Positions 1-6,886 of a DNA stretch of 19,456 nt are shown in pieces (position 1 is the first letter of the stretch; each line of letters begins with the position of its first letter). Source of the stretch: Methanobacteriota archaeon. Lineage in GTDB: Archaea; Halobacteriota; Syntropharchaeia; JACQPP01. The notes below the pieces were generated by a model that worked only from the letters and a program-made list of their open reading frames with translations, searched no databases and was not told the origin of the DNA. The DNA lies in assembly GCA_016207465.1 (NCBI GenBank), contig JACQPP010000073.1, positions 1-19,456 on the forward strand, read 5' to 3'. The position numbers were made by a program, and so were the translations under genes.

Positions 1-344
1 ACCGCCACCAGGGCCTCCATCTCCACCCCGGTGCGCTCCCGCGCCTCCACCCCCACCCGGGCCTCCACCCCGCCCTTCGCCATGCGGAGGTCCACGTCAA
101 TCCGGGTGAGGGCCAGGGGGTGGCAGAGGGGGAGCAGTTCGCTGGTCCGCTTCACCGCGGTGATGGCCGCCACCCGCGCCACCCCCAGCACATCCCCCTT
201 GGGGACCTGCCCCAGGCGGAGGGCCCGCAGGGTCCCCGGGCGCAATGCAATCCGCCCCGAGGCCACCGCCCGCCGGCGGACCCGGGGCTTGGAGCCCACG
301 TCCACCATGCGGACCTCCCCCCGGCCCCCCTTCTGCGGCTTCAT
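1..344 (-). CDS. moaC: Cyclic pyranopterin monophosphate synthase MoaC, 3' end cut by window edge
   Basis: MoaC converts 3',8-cyclo-7,8-dihydro-GTP (made by MoaA) to cyclic pyranopterin monophosphate in molybdenum/tungsten cofactor synthesis, in the cytoplasm. The first ~115 residues are visible and match the family closely: MVDVGSKP at 13-20, the block KRTSELLPLCHPL at 65-77 with the active-site histidine (His75), and RTGVEMEALVAV at 104-115 with the two conserved glutamates (Glu108, Glu110). The Asp and Lys that complete the family active site lie beyond the window. I chose the ATG at 342-344 because it overlaps the TGA of the upstream metalloprotease gene (ATGA), implying translational coupling. 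An internal Met13 would also fit the family start. The pairing with a secreted protease has no obvious functional logic. Confidence 0.95.
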   Translation of the reverse strand, partial: MKPQKGGRGEVRMVDVGSKPRVRRRAVASGRIALRPGTLRALRLGQVPKGDVLGVARVAAITAVKRTSELLPLCHPLALTRIDVDLRMAKGGVEARVGVEARERTGVEMEALVA

Positions 345-1324
345 GGGGGCACCTCGAGGGTGAGGCGGTTGTTGGTCTCGTCGGATTCCGGGATGCGGTT
401 GTCCGGGTCCACCTCCACGGTGACCTTCTGGAAGGCGGTCTCGGCGAGGACGTTCCGGAGGCTGAGGTTCAGCCTCTGCCCGAATTTCATCTCCTGGGTC
501 TTCCGCTCGTCCACCGTCCGGCCGTCGGCCTGGATGCGGAGTTCCGCCGGGGGGGAGTCGAGGAACCCGTCGTTGCGCACCGTGAACTGGATGTTCAGGT
601 AGTGGCGGTCCCCGGTGAGGACCTTCTGCACCACCCGGGAGGCCTCCCCCTGCGCGATGAGCAGGTCCACCCGGGGCTTCTCCCGGTAGATGGGGAGCAG
701 GGGGGCCACATCCTGCTCCAGGGGGGCGTTCACCGAGACCGAGGGGGTCGTCACCTTGGTGAACATCACGCTCCTGGGATAGGTGGAGTGGTCCAGCCCG
801 AGGGAGTGTCCAATCTCATGGAGGGCCACGTTGGTCATGTCCATGTGGGTGAGGGGGGCCCCCTGCTGGCTCTGGGTCAGCAGTTCGATGACCGCCGAGG
901 TCATGGCCGTGCGGGGACTCGATGGGGGGCCGAAGGTCTCGAAGTGGGTGTTGGCGTTCCCCAGCCCATGCTCCCCGGTCACTCGCGAGAGAACGGGGGG
1001 CCAGATGACCGTGATGTCCGCCCTCCGGTCCTCCACCCGCCGGAAACTCACCAGCCCCCCGGTGGCGTTCTCCCACATCCGGAAGGCCTCCCAGGTGTCC
1101 TCCATGTAGCCGGGGTCATCCCCCGAGAGATAGACCGTGAGGGGCATGTGGTTCCACCGGATGCCCCGCTGGGTCAGCGGCGTATCCGACGGCGGGGGCA
1201 GGGGGGCCTCCGGGGTCGCCTCAGGGTTCACCCGCGAGACCACCGGCCCCGCCTGGGGAGACTGGCTGCACCCCGAGAGGACCACCGCCAGCAGCAGGGC
1301 CGCCGCGAGGACGTGACGCGCCAT
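341..1324 (-). CDS. Secreted lipoprotein zinc metalloprotease (matrixin-like) with CARDB domain
   Basis: A predicted extracellular, lipid-anchored zinc peptidase of 327 residues. Residues 1-19 form a short signal peptide ending in a lipobox (LSGC, Cys19), followed by a Pro/Glu/Ser linker to about residue 50. A matrixin/metzincin domain covers about 52-212. Its zinc motif HEIGHSLGLDHS is at 169-180 (His169, Glu170, His173, His179), and Met187 is the likely Met-turn. Residues ~218-325 look like a CARDB adhesion-type β-sandwich, with the hallmark VDPDNRIPESDETNN near the end. The start ATG has a TATA-like box centred ~32 nt upstream, consistent with a leaderless or nearly leaderless message. The divergent neighbour is a large coiled-coil protein and the downstream gene is moaC. 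Its substrate cannot be inferred. Confidence 0.88.
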   Translation of the reverse strand: MARHVLAAALLLAVVLSGCSQSPQAGPVVSRVNPEATPEAPLPPPSDTPLTQRGIRWNHMPLTVYLSGDDPGYMEDTWEAFRMWENATGGLVSFRRVEDRRADITVIWPPVLSRVTGEHGLGNANTHFETFGPPSSPRTAMTSAVIELLTQSQQGAPLTHMDMTNVALHEIGHSLGLDHSTYPRSVMFTKVTTPSVSVNAPLEQDVAPLLPIYREKPRVDLLIAQGEASRVVQKVLTGDRHYLNIQFTVRNDGFLDSPPAELRIQADGRTVDERKTQEMKFGQRLNLSLRNVLAETAFQKVTVEVDPDNRIPESDETNNRLTLEVPP

Positions 1325-1350
1325 GGCACACACAGAAATCCCCCCTGGGT

Positions 1351-1361
1351 TAAAATTATAT
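1351..1361. promoter_or_regulatory. Shared TATA-like box for divergent genes
   Basis: This AT-rich block (TAAAATTATAT) is isolated in very GC-rich DNA between the divergent metalloprotease (ATG at 1324) and coiled-coil (ATG at 1392) genes. Its centre is about 32-36 nt from each start codon, so one box could serve both directions with very short leaders. Supported by composition and spacing only. Confidence 0.6.
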
Positions 1362-1391
1362 GCCCCGCGTCCTGCTGTTCTACGGTCCCCC

Positions 1392-3107
1392 ATGGCCGCC
1401 GAGGACATCCTCCGCTCCAAGGAGCGGCTCACCAAGCTTGCCAGCGGCCTCGACCGGGTCACCTCCAAGGACCTCCAGCGGCGCATCGAGTCCATCGAGC
1501 GCCGCATTGACGACCTCTCCGCCCAGTCGGAGCGTCCCCGCACCATCCTCCTCTCCGACGAGCTCCTCACCCGCTTCCGCACCCTGGAGGCCCACATCGT
1601 GGACGCCGAGATGGACTCCAGGCTCCTCGCCGGCCAGGTGGAGGAGAGCCGCCTCCGCGCCGAGCGCCAGGCCCACGAGGCCACCACCCGCCTCAACAGC
1701 CTCGAGATCGGGCTCCAGGAGACCCGCCACAGCCTCGAAGAGCGCGCCGGCCACCTCCTCACCGCCATTGACGAGGCCCGCCGCGAGCGCACCGAGCTCG
1801 CCCGCACCCGCGACCAACTCCAGCGCAAACTCGGGGAACACGAACTCCTCGCCAAGAGACTCGGGGAGGCCGCCCGGCTCCTCGACGAGGCCACCCTCCA
1901 GCGCCTCCGGGACCTGCCCCAGGCGATGGAGGCCGCCCAGATGCAGAAAATCGCCCTCGAGGCCATGCACAAGAGCCTCGACGGGGTCGCACAGGAGGCC
2001 CGCCAGGCCGCCGCCGACCTCGGGGGCCTCGCCGGACTCCCCTCCCGCGTCGAGGCAATCGAGGCCACCCTCGGCGGCCTCCCCCCGCGCCTCGACCAGA
2101 TGGAAAAAGCCCGGGAGGCCCAGGGGGCCCACCTGGGCCGCCTCGAATCCGAACTCCGCCTCGCCCGCGACGACACCCGCCAGGCCCTCCAGGAGGCCCA
2201 GGAGGAGCGCAACACCCTCAAGGGACGCCTCCCCGCCGCCGAGGAACTCCAGGGATACCGCGACCAGCTCCAGCAGCAGGGGGCCCACCTCCAGGAGGCC
2301 CGCCGCACCGCCCACGAGGCCCACGAGGGGATGGCCGCCCTCCGCCAGGAACTCCGCGCCCTCCGCGAGGCCACCCCGGACCTCCGCCGCCTCGCCGGAC
2401 TCGAGACCCGCATCACCGAGGCCGAGATGGTCCTCGGCCGCCTCCAAGGGGCCGTCGAGGGCTCCCTCAACGAACTCGCCCGCATGCGCGGCCTCCTCGG
2501 CGCCCTCGAGCGCCTCGAATCCCTCCCCCGCCTCGAATCCCAGGTCCAGGAGCACGACAAGGGGCTCGGCCACCTCGCCCAAATCCAGGAGGAACTCCTC
2601 CACCAGGCCGCCCAGATGGCCCAGGGGGTCCAGGAACTCCAGCGCCTCCCCCAGGAGGTCCGCCGCCTCGCCGAACACGAGGAGCGCCTCGCCCAGCACG
2701 ACAACGCCCTCGCCAAACTCGGGGCCTTCGGCGAACAGGTCCTCGAACAACTCGAGGCCCTCCGCGCCGCCGGGGGGACCCCCCCGGAGGTCCGGCAGGC
2801 CCTCCAGGAGGTCCCCCGCCTCGCCGAGAAGACCCGCGAGACCGAACTCAACCAGGAGCGCCTCACCCGCCTCCTCGAAGCCACCCAGACACAGGTGGAC
2901 CAGATGGACAGCACCGCCCAGGAACTCCGCAAGGGACTCGACGCCCTCCACCGCACCGGGGCCCTCGAAACCCGCCTCAACGAACTCGAACTCCAACTCA
3001 TGAAATACGGAGAACTCGGCGAGAGCCTCCTCCGGGAGAACGAGGAGACCAAGAGCACCCTGGAGAAACTGCGGAGGATGGTGCAGCAGAGGACCGGGGA
3101 AGAGTAG
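1392..3107 (+). CDS. Large coiled-coil protein of unknown function
   Basis: A 571-residue protein that is almost entirely predicted coiled coil. It has continuous heptad-like Leu/Ala spacing, is very rich in Glu, Arg, Gln and Leu, has no cysteine, and has few aromatic residues. There is no signal peptide, transmembrane segment or recognisable globular domain, so it is probably cytoplasmic. Degenerate units recur from about residue 200 onward, of the form Leu-Pro-x-x-(Leu/Val)-x-x-(Leu/Ile)-Glu (for example LPSRVEAIEATLGGLP, LPRLESQVQEHDKGLG, LPQEVRRLAEHEERLA), suggesting growth by internal duplication. An in-frame ATG at 1323 exists, but the ATG at 1392 fits the TATA-like box at 1351-1361 and begins the helical region. 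SMC/Rad50-like arms or structural filament proteins share this look, but no ATPase head is present. I do not recognise the family. Confidence 0.8.
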   Translation: MAAEDILRSKERLTKLASGLDRVTSKDLQRRIESIERRIDDLSAQSERPRTILLSDELLTRFRTLEAHIVDAEMDSRLLAGQVEESRLRAERQAHEATTRLNSLEIGLQETRHSLEERAGHLLTAIDEARRERTELARTRDQLQRKLGEHELLAKRLGEAARLLDEATLQRLRDLPQAMEAAQMQKIALEAMHKSLDGVAQEARQAAADLGGLAGLPSRVEAIEATLGGLPPRLDQMEKAREAQGAHLGRLESELRLARDDTRQALQEAQEERNTLKGRLPAAEELQGYRDQLQQQGAHLQEARRTAHEAHEGMAALRQELRALREATPDLRRLAGLETRITEAEMVLGRLQGAVEGSLNELARMRGLLGALERLESLPRLESQVQEHDKGLGHLAQIQEELLHQAAQMAQGVQELQRLPQEVRRLAEHEERLAQHDNALAKLGAFGEQVLEQLEALRAAGGTPPEVRQALQEVPRLAEKTRETELNQERLTRLLEATQTQVDQMDSTAQELRKGLDALHRTGALETRLNELELQLMKYGELGESLLRENEETKSTLEKLRRMVQQRTGEE

Positions 3108-3111
3108 TGCC

Positions 3112-3146
3112 GTGAATCACCCTGCCTTCAGGCCGGGGTGATTCAC
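3112..3146. repeat. Perfect 11-bp inverted repeat, IS200/IS605-end-like hairpin or terminator
   Basis: GTGAATCACCC at 3112-3122 is exactly complementary to GGGTGATTCAC at 3136-3146. A smaller inner hairpin (GCCT-tc-AGGC) lies at 3124-3133. It sits 5 nt after the stop of the coiled-coil gene. The inner sequence CCTTCAGGC followed by a G-rich arm resembles hairpins at the right ends of IS200/IS605-family elements. That resemblance is from memory, and no transposase or TnpB gene is in the window. The simplest alternative is a terminator for the coiled-coil gene. Confidence 0.5.
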
Positions 3147-3180
3147 AGTCCCGTTCTGAACACGTCAAGCCATTTTCTTT

Positions 3181-3238
3181 CCCGGCGGCTCCCACCGGGA
3201 GCCGCTGGCGAGCGGACGAAGTCCGCGAGTTTTCCGAA
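3181..3238. repeat. Double-hairpin intergenic repeat (copy R1) abutting the herA stop codon
   Basis: Two perfect hairpins lie in tandem: GCGGCTCCC/GGGAGCCGC (3185-3193 and 3197-3205, 3-nt loop) and GCGGAC/GTCCGC (3212-3217 and 3221-3226, loop GAA). The block ends in GTTTTCCGAA at 3229-3238, directly touching the herA stop codon. The two ends of this element (GGGAGCCGCTGGCG and GTTTTCCGAA) recur at 9987-10025 with similar spacing, next to another minus-strand stop codon. It could act as the herA 3' terminator or be a dispersed repeat. Confidence 0.5.
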
Positions 3239-4681
3239 TTACACTACTTTCGCCGCCCCCCCGTGCCGTGTCCTGCGTGGCCGGATGTTGACGACGACGG
3301 GCCTCTCGATGTCCCCCGAGACCACGATGGCGGTTCCCGGGGGCAGCCGGCGGAGTTCTTCTCCCATCTCGTCGGTGAATCCTTCGAGGCTTTTGCGGAG
3401 GACCTGGATGTCATTGGGGTTGGTGACGCGGAGGATGATTTGGGTGCCGCACTGGCTGAGGACGTTTTTGTCCACGCGGGCGGGCCTCTGGCTGACGACG
3501 AAGAGGCCGAGGCCGAATTTGCGGCCCTCGCTGGCGATGGTGCGGAGGATGTCGCTGGACACGGCTTTTTTGAATCCTCGCTCGGGGCAGAACTCGTGGG
3601 ACTCCTCGACGAGGAGGAGGACGGGGGGGATGCGGTTGAGTTTGCGGGCCTCGAAGAGTTCGCGGCCGACGACGGCGACGACCATCTCCTGGATGCGGGG
3701 CTCGAGTCCTTTGAGGTCGAGGACGCTGGCATGGCCGGGCTGGACGAGTTCGTCAATGGTGGTGGGGCTGTCCGACAGTATGCCGGAGGACTGGAGGGAT
3801 TCGAGGCTGGAGAGGAGGCCCCATCTCTCGTTGGAGGTGGATTCCTCGACGGCCTGGATGATGTCGGGGAGGCTGTAGAGTTCCCGGGCGGCGGCCGCGC
3901 GGCGGACGGCCTGCTGGAGGAGGGCCATCTGGCGGCTGGTGACGTCGGAGAGCATTCCGGCGAGGGTGCGGGCCTTGAGGTTGACCCCGTCGAGGCGGAA
4001 CAGTTTGTCGGCCTTGGGGTTCACCGCCCGGGAGATGGGGGTGTAGATGGTCACCCGGTCGGCGTAGTCCCCGGGCTCGATGCCGAAGCGGGCCATGGCC
4101 CCGGTGTCCACGGCGGGCTCCTTGAGGCTGGGGTATTCCCCGTGGGGGTCCACGATGACCAGGGGGGTTTCGCGCTCGAGGAGTTCCTCCATGATGACGG
4201 CTGCCGCATATGATTTTCCGGCGCCGGTCTTGGCGAGGATGGAGCCGTGGCGGGTGATGAGGGTGTTGGGGCTGAGGTGGACCCGCACCGGGGTGGAATC
4301 GAGGTGGCCCAGATAGATGCCCTGCTCCCCGAGGCCGAGGGTGCGGGCGAGGAGTTCGGGCTCGGCGGTGAAGACCCGGTCCCCCGGGGAGAAGGGGGTG
4401 CGGGGGAGCCGGAGGGGGCCGCCGGGCTCCTTGAATCCGATGACCCCCGCGCGGGCCACCGTGGCTTCCCGCCACACTTGAACGCCGCCCCCTGTCCGGG
4501 GGGCGGCGTTGGTCGGCGATTCTCCTTCGGAGAACTTGGAGATGGAGAGCACCTGGGAGAGGACCCACCCGTCGGCGGAGTGGAACACCTTGAGGTACTC
4601 GTTCCTCCGCACAGGGCCCGTCACGCGGAATGTGAACTCATTCAGCGTCACCTTCCCGGAGATGGCCCCGAGTTCGGTCAT
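3239..4681 (-). CDS. herA: HerA-like bipolar DNA helicase/translocase ATPase
   Basis: HerA is a hexameric ATPase of the FtsK/HerA superfamily that works with the NurA nuclease in archaeal DNA-end resection. This 480-residue protein has an N-terminal HAS-type β-barrel (about 1-130), then the RecA-like core. Walker A is AKTGAGKS at 150-157 (Lys156), followed by VDPHGEYP at 177-184. Walker B is VLLLVEESHEF at 354-364 and the SQRP motif is at 397-400. The start overlaps the dphB stop (ATGA), indicating coupling. No nurA, mre11 or rad50 is visible in the window. A palindromic element (4471-4520) encodes about residues 54-71 (TNAAPRTGGGVQVW), a Gly/Pro-rich loop in the barrel that looks inserted. 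The C-terminus ends at a hairpin repeat. Confidence 0.92.
   Translation of the reverse strand: MTELGAISGKVTLNEFTFRVTGPVRRNEYLKVFHSADGWVLSQVLSISKFSEGESPTNAAPRTGGGVQVWREATVARAGVIGFKEPGGPLRLPRTPFSPGDRVFTAEPELLARTLGLGEQGIYLGHLDSTPVRVHLSPNTLITRHGSILAKTGAGKSYAAAVIMEELLERETPLVIVDPHGEYPSLKEPAVDTGAMARFGIEPGDYADRVTIYTPISRAVNPKADKLFRLDGVNLKARTLAGMLSDVTSRQMALLQQAVRRAAAARELYSLPDIIQAVEESTSNERWGLLSSLESLQSSGILSDSPTTIDELVQPGHASVLDLKGLEPRIQEMVVAVVGRELFEARKLNRIPPVLLLVEESHEFCPERGFKKAVSSDILRTIASEGRKFGLGLFVVSQRPARVDKNVLSQCGTQIILRVTNPNDIQVLRKSLEGFTDEMGEELRRLPPGTAIVVSGDIERPVVVNIRPRRTRHGGAAKVV
4471..4520 (-). repeat. Protein-coding palindromic element, copy A (inside herA)
   Basis: The perfect 12-bp stem AACGCCGCCCCC/GGGGGCGGCGTT spans 4481-4510 with a 6-nt loop. 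The left flank GCCACACTTG (4471-4480) matches the left flank of copy C at 8 of 10 bases, and the right flank GGTCG matches copy B. Translated from the herA strand it gives TNAAPRTGGGVQVW. Relative to its asymmetric flanks it is inserted in the opposite orientation to copies B and C with respect to the host gene. Confidence 0.8.
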
Positions 4682-5496
4682 GGTTTCTCCCGGGGGAGAA
4701 GTTCCGGGGGTGCCCCCGCCAGTGTGCGGAGGGCCTCGGCCTCCATGAAGTGGAGGCTCCCCGGCAGGACCAGCACGTGGGGGGTGGGGCCGAAGTCGAA
4801 TCGAGCCAGTTGCTGGGGGGTGTCGGCGTGGACCGCCGGTTCGGGGGAGCCCGCGCGGGCGACTCCGGCCCAGAGGAGGTCCATCAGGCCGCCTCCCTCG
4901 TTTTCTTCGGCGCGGGCGAGGAGGCCGAGGGCCTCGGGGATGGCCATGCCGAGGTCGAGGAGGAGGAGGGTGTGGAGGCCCCGCCCGTGGTTATCGCGGG
5001 CCGCCCGGTAGGCGTCTCCGGGGACCCAGCCTCGACCAACGCCGCTCCCCGAAGGGGAGCGGCGTTCCAAGGGAAGGGAATAGGGGCGGGAGACGGTCCC
5101 GCTACGGCCGAACTTGTAGGACTGGAGGCCGAGGAGGCCAGGGGTCGCGCCGGCGATGCTGGCCCCGTGGAGAATGCACACGGGGATTCCCCGTTCTTGG
5201 GCGCGGAGGCGGAGGTCAATGTGGGTGGTGGCCACCATGGGGTCTCCGCCGACGAGCAGCACGACCGTCCCCCTCTTCGCCCTCTCCAGGAGGGGGCCCG
5301 GGTCGTTCTCAATCTCCTCCCTGCGGAGTTCCGTGATGGGCCGCCCATAAATAGTTTCCATCCTCCCTCGGTCCGCCCCCGGGAGGGTGGAGGTGTAGAA
5401 CTCCGCATAGATGTGGTCGGCCCCCCGGATGGCCTCCAGGGTCTTCACGCTGAGGTCCTTCTCGTCCCAGAGGCCCAGCCCGGCGAAGATGAGCAT
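4678..5496 (-). CDS. dphB: Diphthine synthase (SAM-dependent, diphthamide biosynthesis)
   Basis: DphB (Dph5) methylates the 3-amino-3-carboxypropyl-histidine of elongation factor 2 with S-adenosylmethionine, a step of diphthamide synthesis in archaea and eukaryotes. The 272-residue protein has the tetrapyrrole-methylase-like fold signatures: FAGLGLWDEKDLSVKTLEA at 4-22, VVLLVGGDPMVATTH at 78-92, ILHGASIAGATPGLLGLQSYKFG about 108-130, and GLHTLLLLDLG near 172-182. Between the SRPYS strand and WVPGDAYR, where family members normally run straight into P-x-x-P-Y-D-V, there are about 14 extra residues (LERRSPSGSGVGRG). These are encoded exactly by a palindromic element. The ATG lies 39 nt after the preceding membrane-protein stop, and the stop overlaps the herA start. 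The enzyme should be cytosolic and is probably still active, since the insert is in a loop. Confidence 0.93.
   Translation of the reverse strand: MLIFAGLGLWDEKDLSVKTLEAIRGADHIYAEFYTSTLPGADRGRMETIYGRPITELRREEIENDPGPLLERAKRGTVVLLVGGDPMVATTHIDLRLRAQERGIPVCILHGASIAGATPGLLGLQSYKFGRSGTVSRPYSLPLERRSPSGSGVGRGWVPGDAYRAARDNHGRGLHTLLLLDLGMAIPEALGLLARAEENEGGGLMDLLWAGVARAGSPEPAVHADTPQQLARFDFGPTPHVLVLPGSLHFMEAEALRTLAGAPPELLPREKP
5031..5073 (+). repeat. Protein-coding palindromic element, copy B (inside dphB)
   Basis: A perfect 13-bp stem with loop GAA occupies 5038-5066 (arms AACGCCGCTCCCC and GGGGAGCGGCGTT). Flanks CTCGACC and CCAAGGG match, on the complementary strand, the GGTCG and CTTG flanks of copy A. 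It is read from the dphB strand as LERRSPSGSGVGRG, one frame off from the frame used in copies A and C. The stem differs from the other copies by paired changes on both arms. Confidence 0.78.
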
Positions 5497-5535
5497 CGCC
5501 CTCTACTCGCCCCGCCGGGCCATGAACCTTCAGCC

Positions 5536-6048
5536 TCAGGCAAGGAACCGGAGGCCCGCCAGGGTGGCCCCGGCCACCACTCCCCCGGAGAGGAGGAGCC
5601 CATGGGGGCTCCAGCGCGTGTGGACCAGGTAGAAGACCGCCGGGGGGAGGACCAGCCAGCCCGCCACGGCCCCCAGGGAGGCCCCCAGCAGTGTGGGGAG
5701 CCCCGGGGGATAGGTCCAGAGGTTCCAGAGGTGGGCCCCCAGGTTCTCGGTCACCAGGGCGATGACCAGCCCCCCGGCGGAGGAGAGGATGAGCCCCTCT
5801 CTCCATCGGTTCCCCCGGAACCACTCCGCCTCCCCGAGGAGGAGGCCGATGGCCCCCGAGAGGAGGAGGACGCCCACCCCGTCGGAGAGCACCATCAGCG
5901 TCTGGAATCCGGCCACGCTCCACCCCTCCCGGTAGCCCAGGAAGAGGGGGGCGGCGGCCTCGCCGGGGAGGTAGAGGAGCAGCCCGGTGAGATAGAGGCG
6001 GAGGGCGACACCCGGGGGGAGAAGGGGGAGCCGCCCCGCCGCGGTCAC
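5536..6048 (-). CDS. Polytopic membrane protein of unknown function
   Basis: A hydrophobic 170-residue protein with about four to five predicted transmembrane helices (roughly 14-32, 48-70, 84-104, 118-140, 146-166). I chose the GTG at 6046-6048 because it overlaps the TGA of the preceding membrane-protein gene (GTGA) and begins just before the first helix. There is no in-frame ATG at a suitable place. A conserved-looking central segment contains TENLGAHLWNLWTYPPGLP, with acidic, Trp, Tyr and Pro residues near the membrane interface as seen in small membrane enzymes or cyclases. I do not recognise the family. Overlap with its neighbour suggests the two proteins act together. Confidence 0.72.
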   Translation of the reverse strand: MTAAGRLPLLPPGVALRLYLTGLLLYLPGEAAAPLFLGYREGWSVAGFQTLMVLSDGVGVLLLSGAIGLLLGEAEWFRGNRWREGLILSSAGGLVIALVTENLGAHLWNLWTYPPGLPTLLGASLGAVAGWLVLPPAVFYLVHTRWSPHGLLLSGGVVAGATLAGLRFLA

Positions 6049-6860
6049 GGGGTCCCCCACAGGAGGCCCATCCAGAGGGGCTTCGACAGGGTGAGCCCCA
6101 GGGCGGCCAGGGAGAGGATGGTGAGGATGACGAGGAACCCCTTCTGCCCGGTGTGGCCCGCGTGGTGGCGCCCCGCGAGGCCCACCCACACCGCCCCCCA
6201 CAGGTAGGCGAGGGCGTAGACGGTGGGGATGAACCCGGCCCAGTGGGTGAAATAGACCCCGTAGCGGTTCCCCACCACCAGGGAATACTCGGGGTGGGAG
6301 GCGAAGTAGAGCCAGTCCTGCAGGGTGACCCCGAGGGCCCCGACCCCCAGCCAGGCCACGAAGAGCCGCAGGGCCATGTCCACCCGCTCGAAGGAGGAGA
6401 CCGCCATGAGCAGGGGGAGGCAGAGCCCCAGGTAGAGGAGGGGGAAGAAGAGGCCGAAGATGTAGCCGTGGTAGACGCGGAGGAGAATCTGGTCCCCGGT
6501 GGAGAAGAGGGCGGGGAGGATGTTCGGCATCTCGAAGAGGATGGGGTCCACCCCCCCGCTGCCCACCTGGATGGCGATGGAGACCGCCGAGGGGTAGAGG
6601 AGGAGGGCGAGGATGAGGACCCCCACCGACGGGAGCGCCCCCGGCAGGCTCAACCCGAGGGGCCGGCCGAGGAGCCACAACCCCAGCCCCCACGCCAGCA
6701 GGATGAGCCCCGTGAACACCATCACCAGGGGCCCCGCCAGGGGATGGCGGAAGTAGAGATGGAGCATGGCCTCCGCCGGCCCGAAGAACGCGAAGCAGAC
6801 CAGGAGCACCGCCCCGGGAACCAGCAGATACCGGGGGGCATAGGAAGACTCGTAGCCCAT
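6045..6860 (-). CDS. Polytopic membrane protein of unknown function (about seven helices)
   Basis: A 271-residue protein beginning MGYESSYAPRYLLVPG, with about seven predicted transmembrane helices and short polar loops. Possible interface motifs are SGGVDPILFEMPN in the first half and LQDWLYFASHPEYSLVVGNRYG in the second, where Asp, Trp, His and Glu cluster at a membrane edge. An upstream in-frame ATG at 6890 would overlap the glycosylase gene. The ATG at 6860 is preferred because the protein reads as a normal membrane protein from there, and a weak AT-rich box (6882-6893) sits ~28 nt upstream. The stop overlaps the GTG of the next membrane protein. No signature of a known transporter or enzyme family was recognised. 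Confidence 0.78.
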   Translation of the reverse strand: MGYESSYAPRYLLVPGAVLLVCFAFFGPAEAMLHLYFRHPLAGPLVMVFTGLILLAWGLGLWLLGRPLGLSLPGALPSVGVLILALLLYPSAVSIAIQVGSGGVDPILFEMPNILPALFSTGDQILLRVYHGYIFGLFFPLLYLGLCLPLLMAVSSFERVDMALRLFVAWLGVGALGVTLQDWLYFASHPEYSLVVGNRYGVYFTHWAGFIPTVYALAYLWGAVWVGLAGRHHAGHTGQKGFLVILTILSLAALGLTLSKPLWMGLLWGTP

Positions 6861-6886
6861 ACCCCTGGAATCGGCGCCCCGAATAA

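Noticed and set aside
1380..2996. Long open frames on both strands antisense to the coiled-coil gene, including a 538-codon frame
   Set aside because: The biased GC-rich, heptad-repeat codons leave few stops in any frame. The translations are Gly/Leu/Glu or Arg/Ser low-complexity sequence with no domains, while the plus-strand frame gives a clean coiled coil.
3108..3240. Possible CRISPR array or tRNA in the hairpin-rich spacer
   Set aside because: Hairpins are of different sequence and unevenly spaced, with no repeated unit plus spacers and no cloverleaf or T-arm signature.
4750..6207. A 485-codon plus-strand open frame antisense to dphB and the membrane proteins
   Set aside because: Composition is Gly/Pro/Glu-rich noise, and the minus strand encodes clearly recognisable DphB and hydrophobic membrane proteins.
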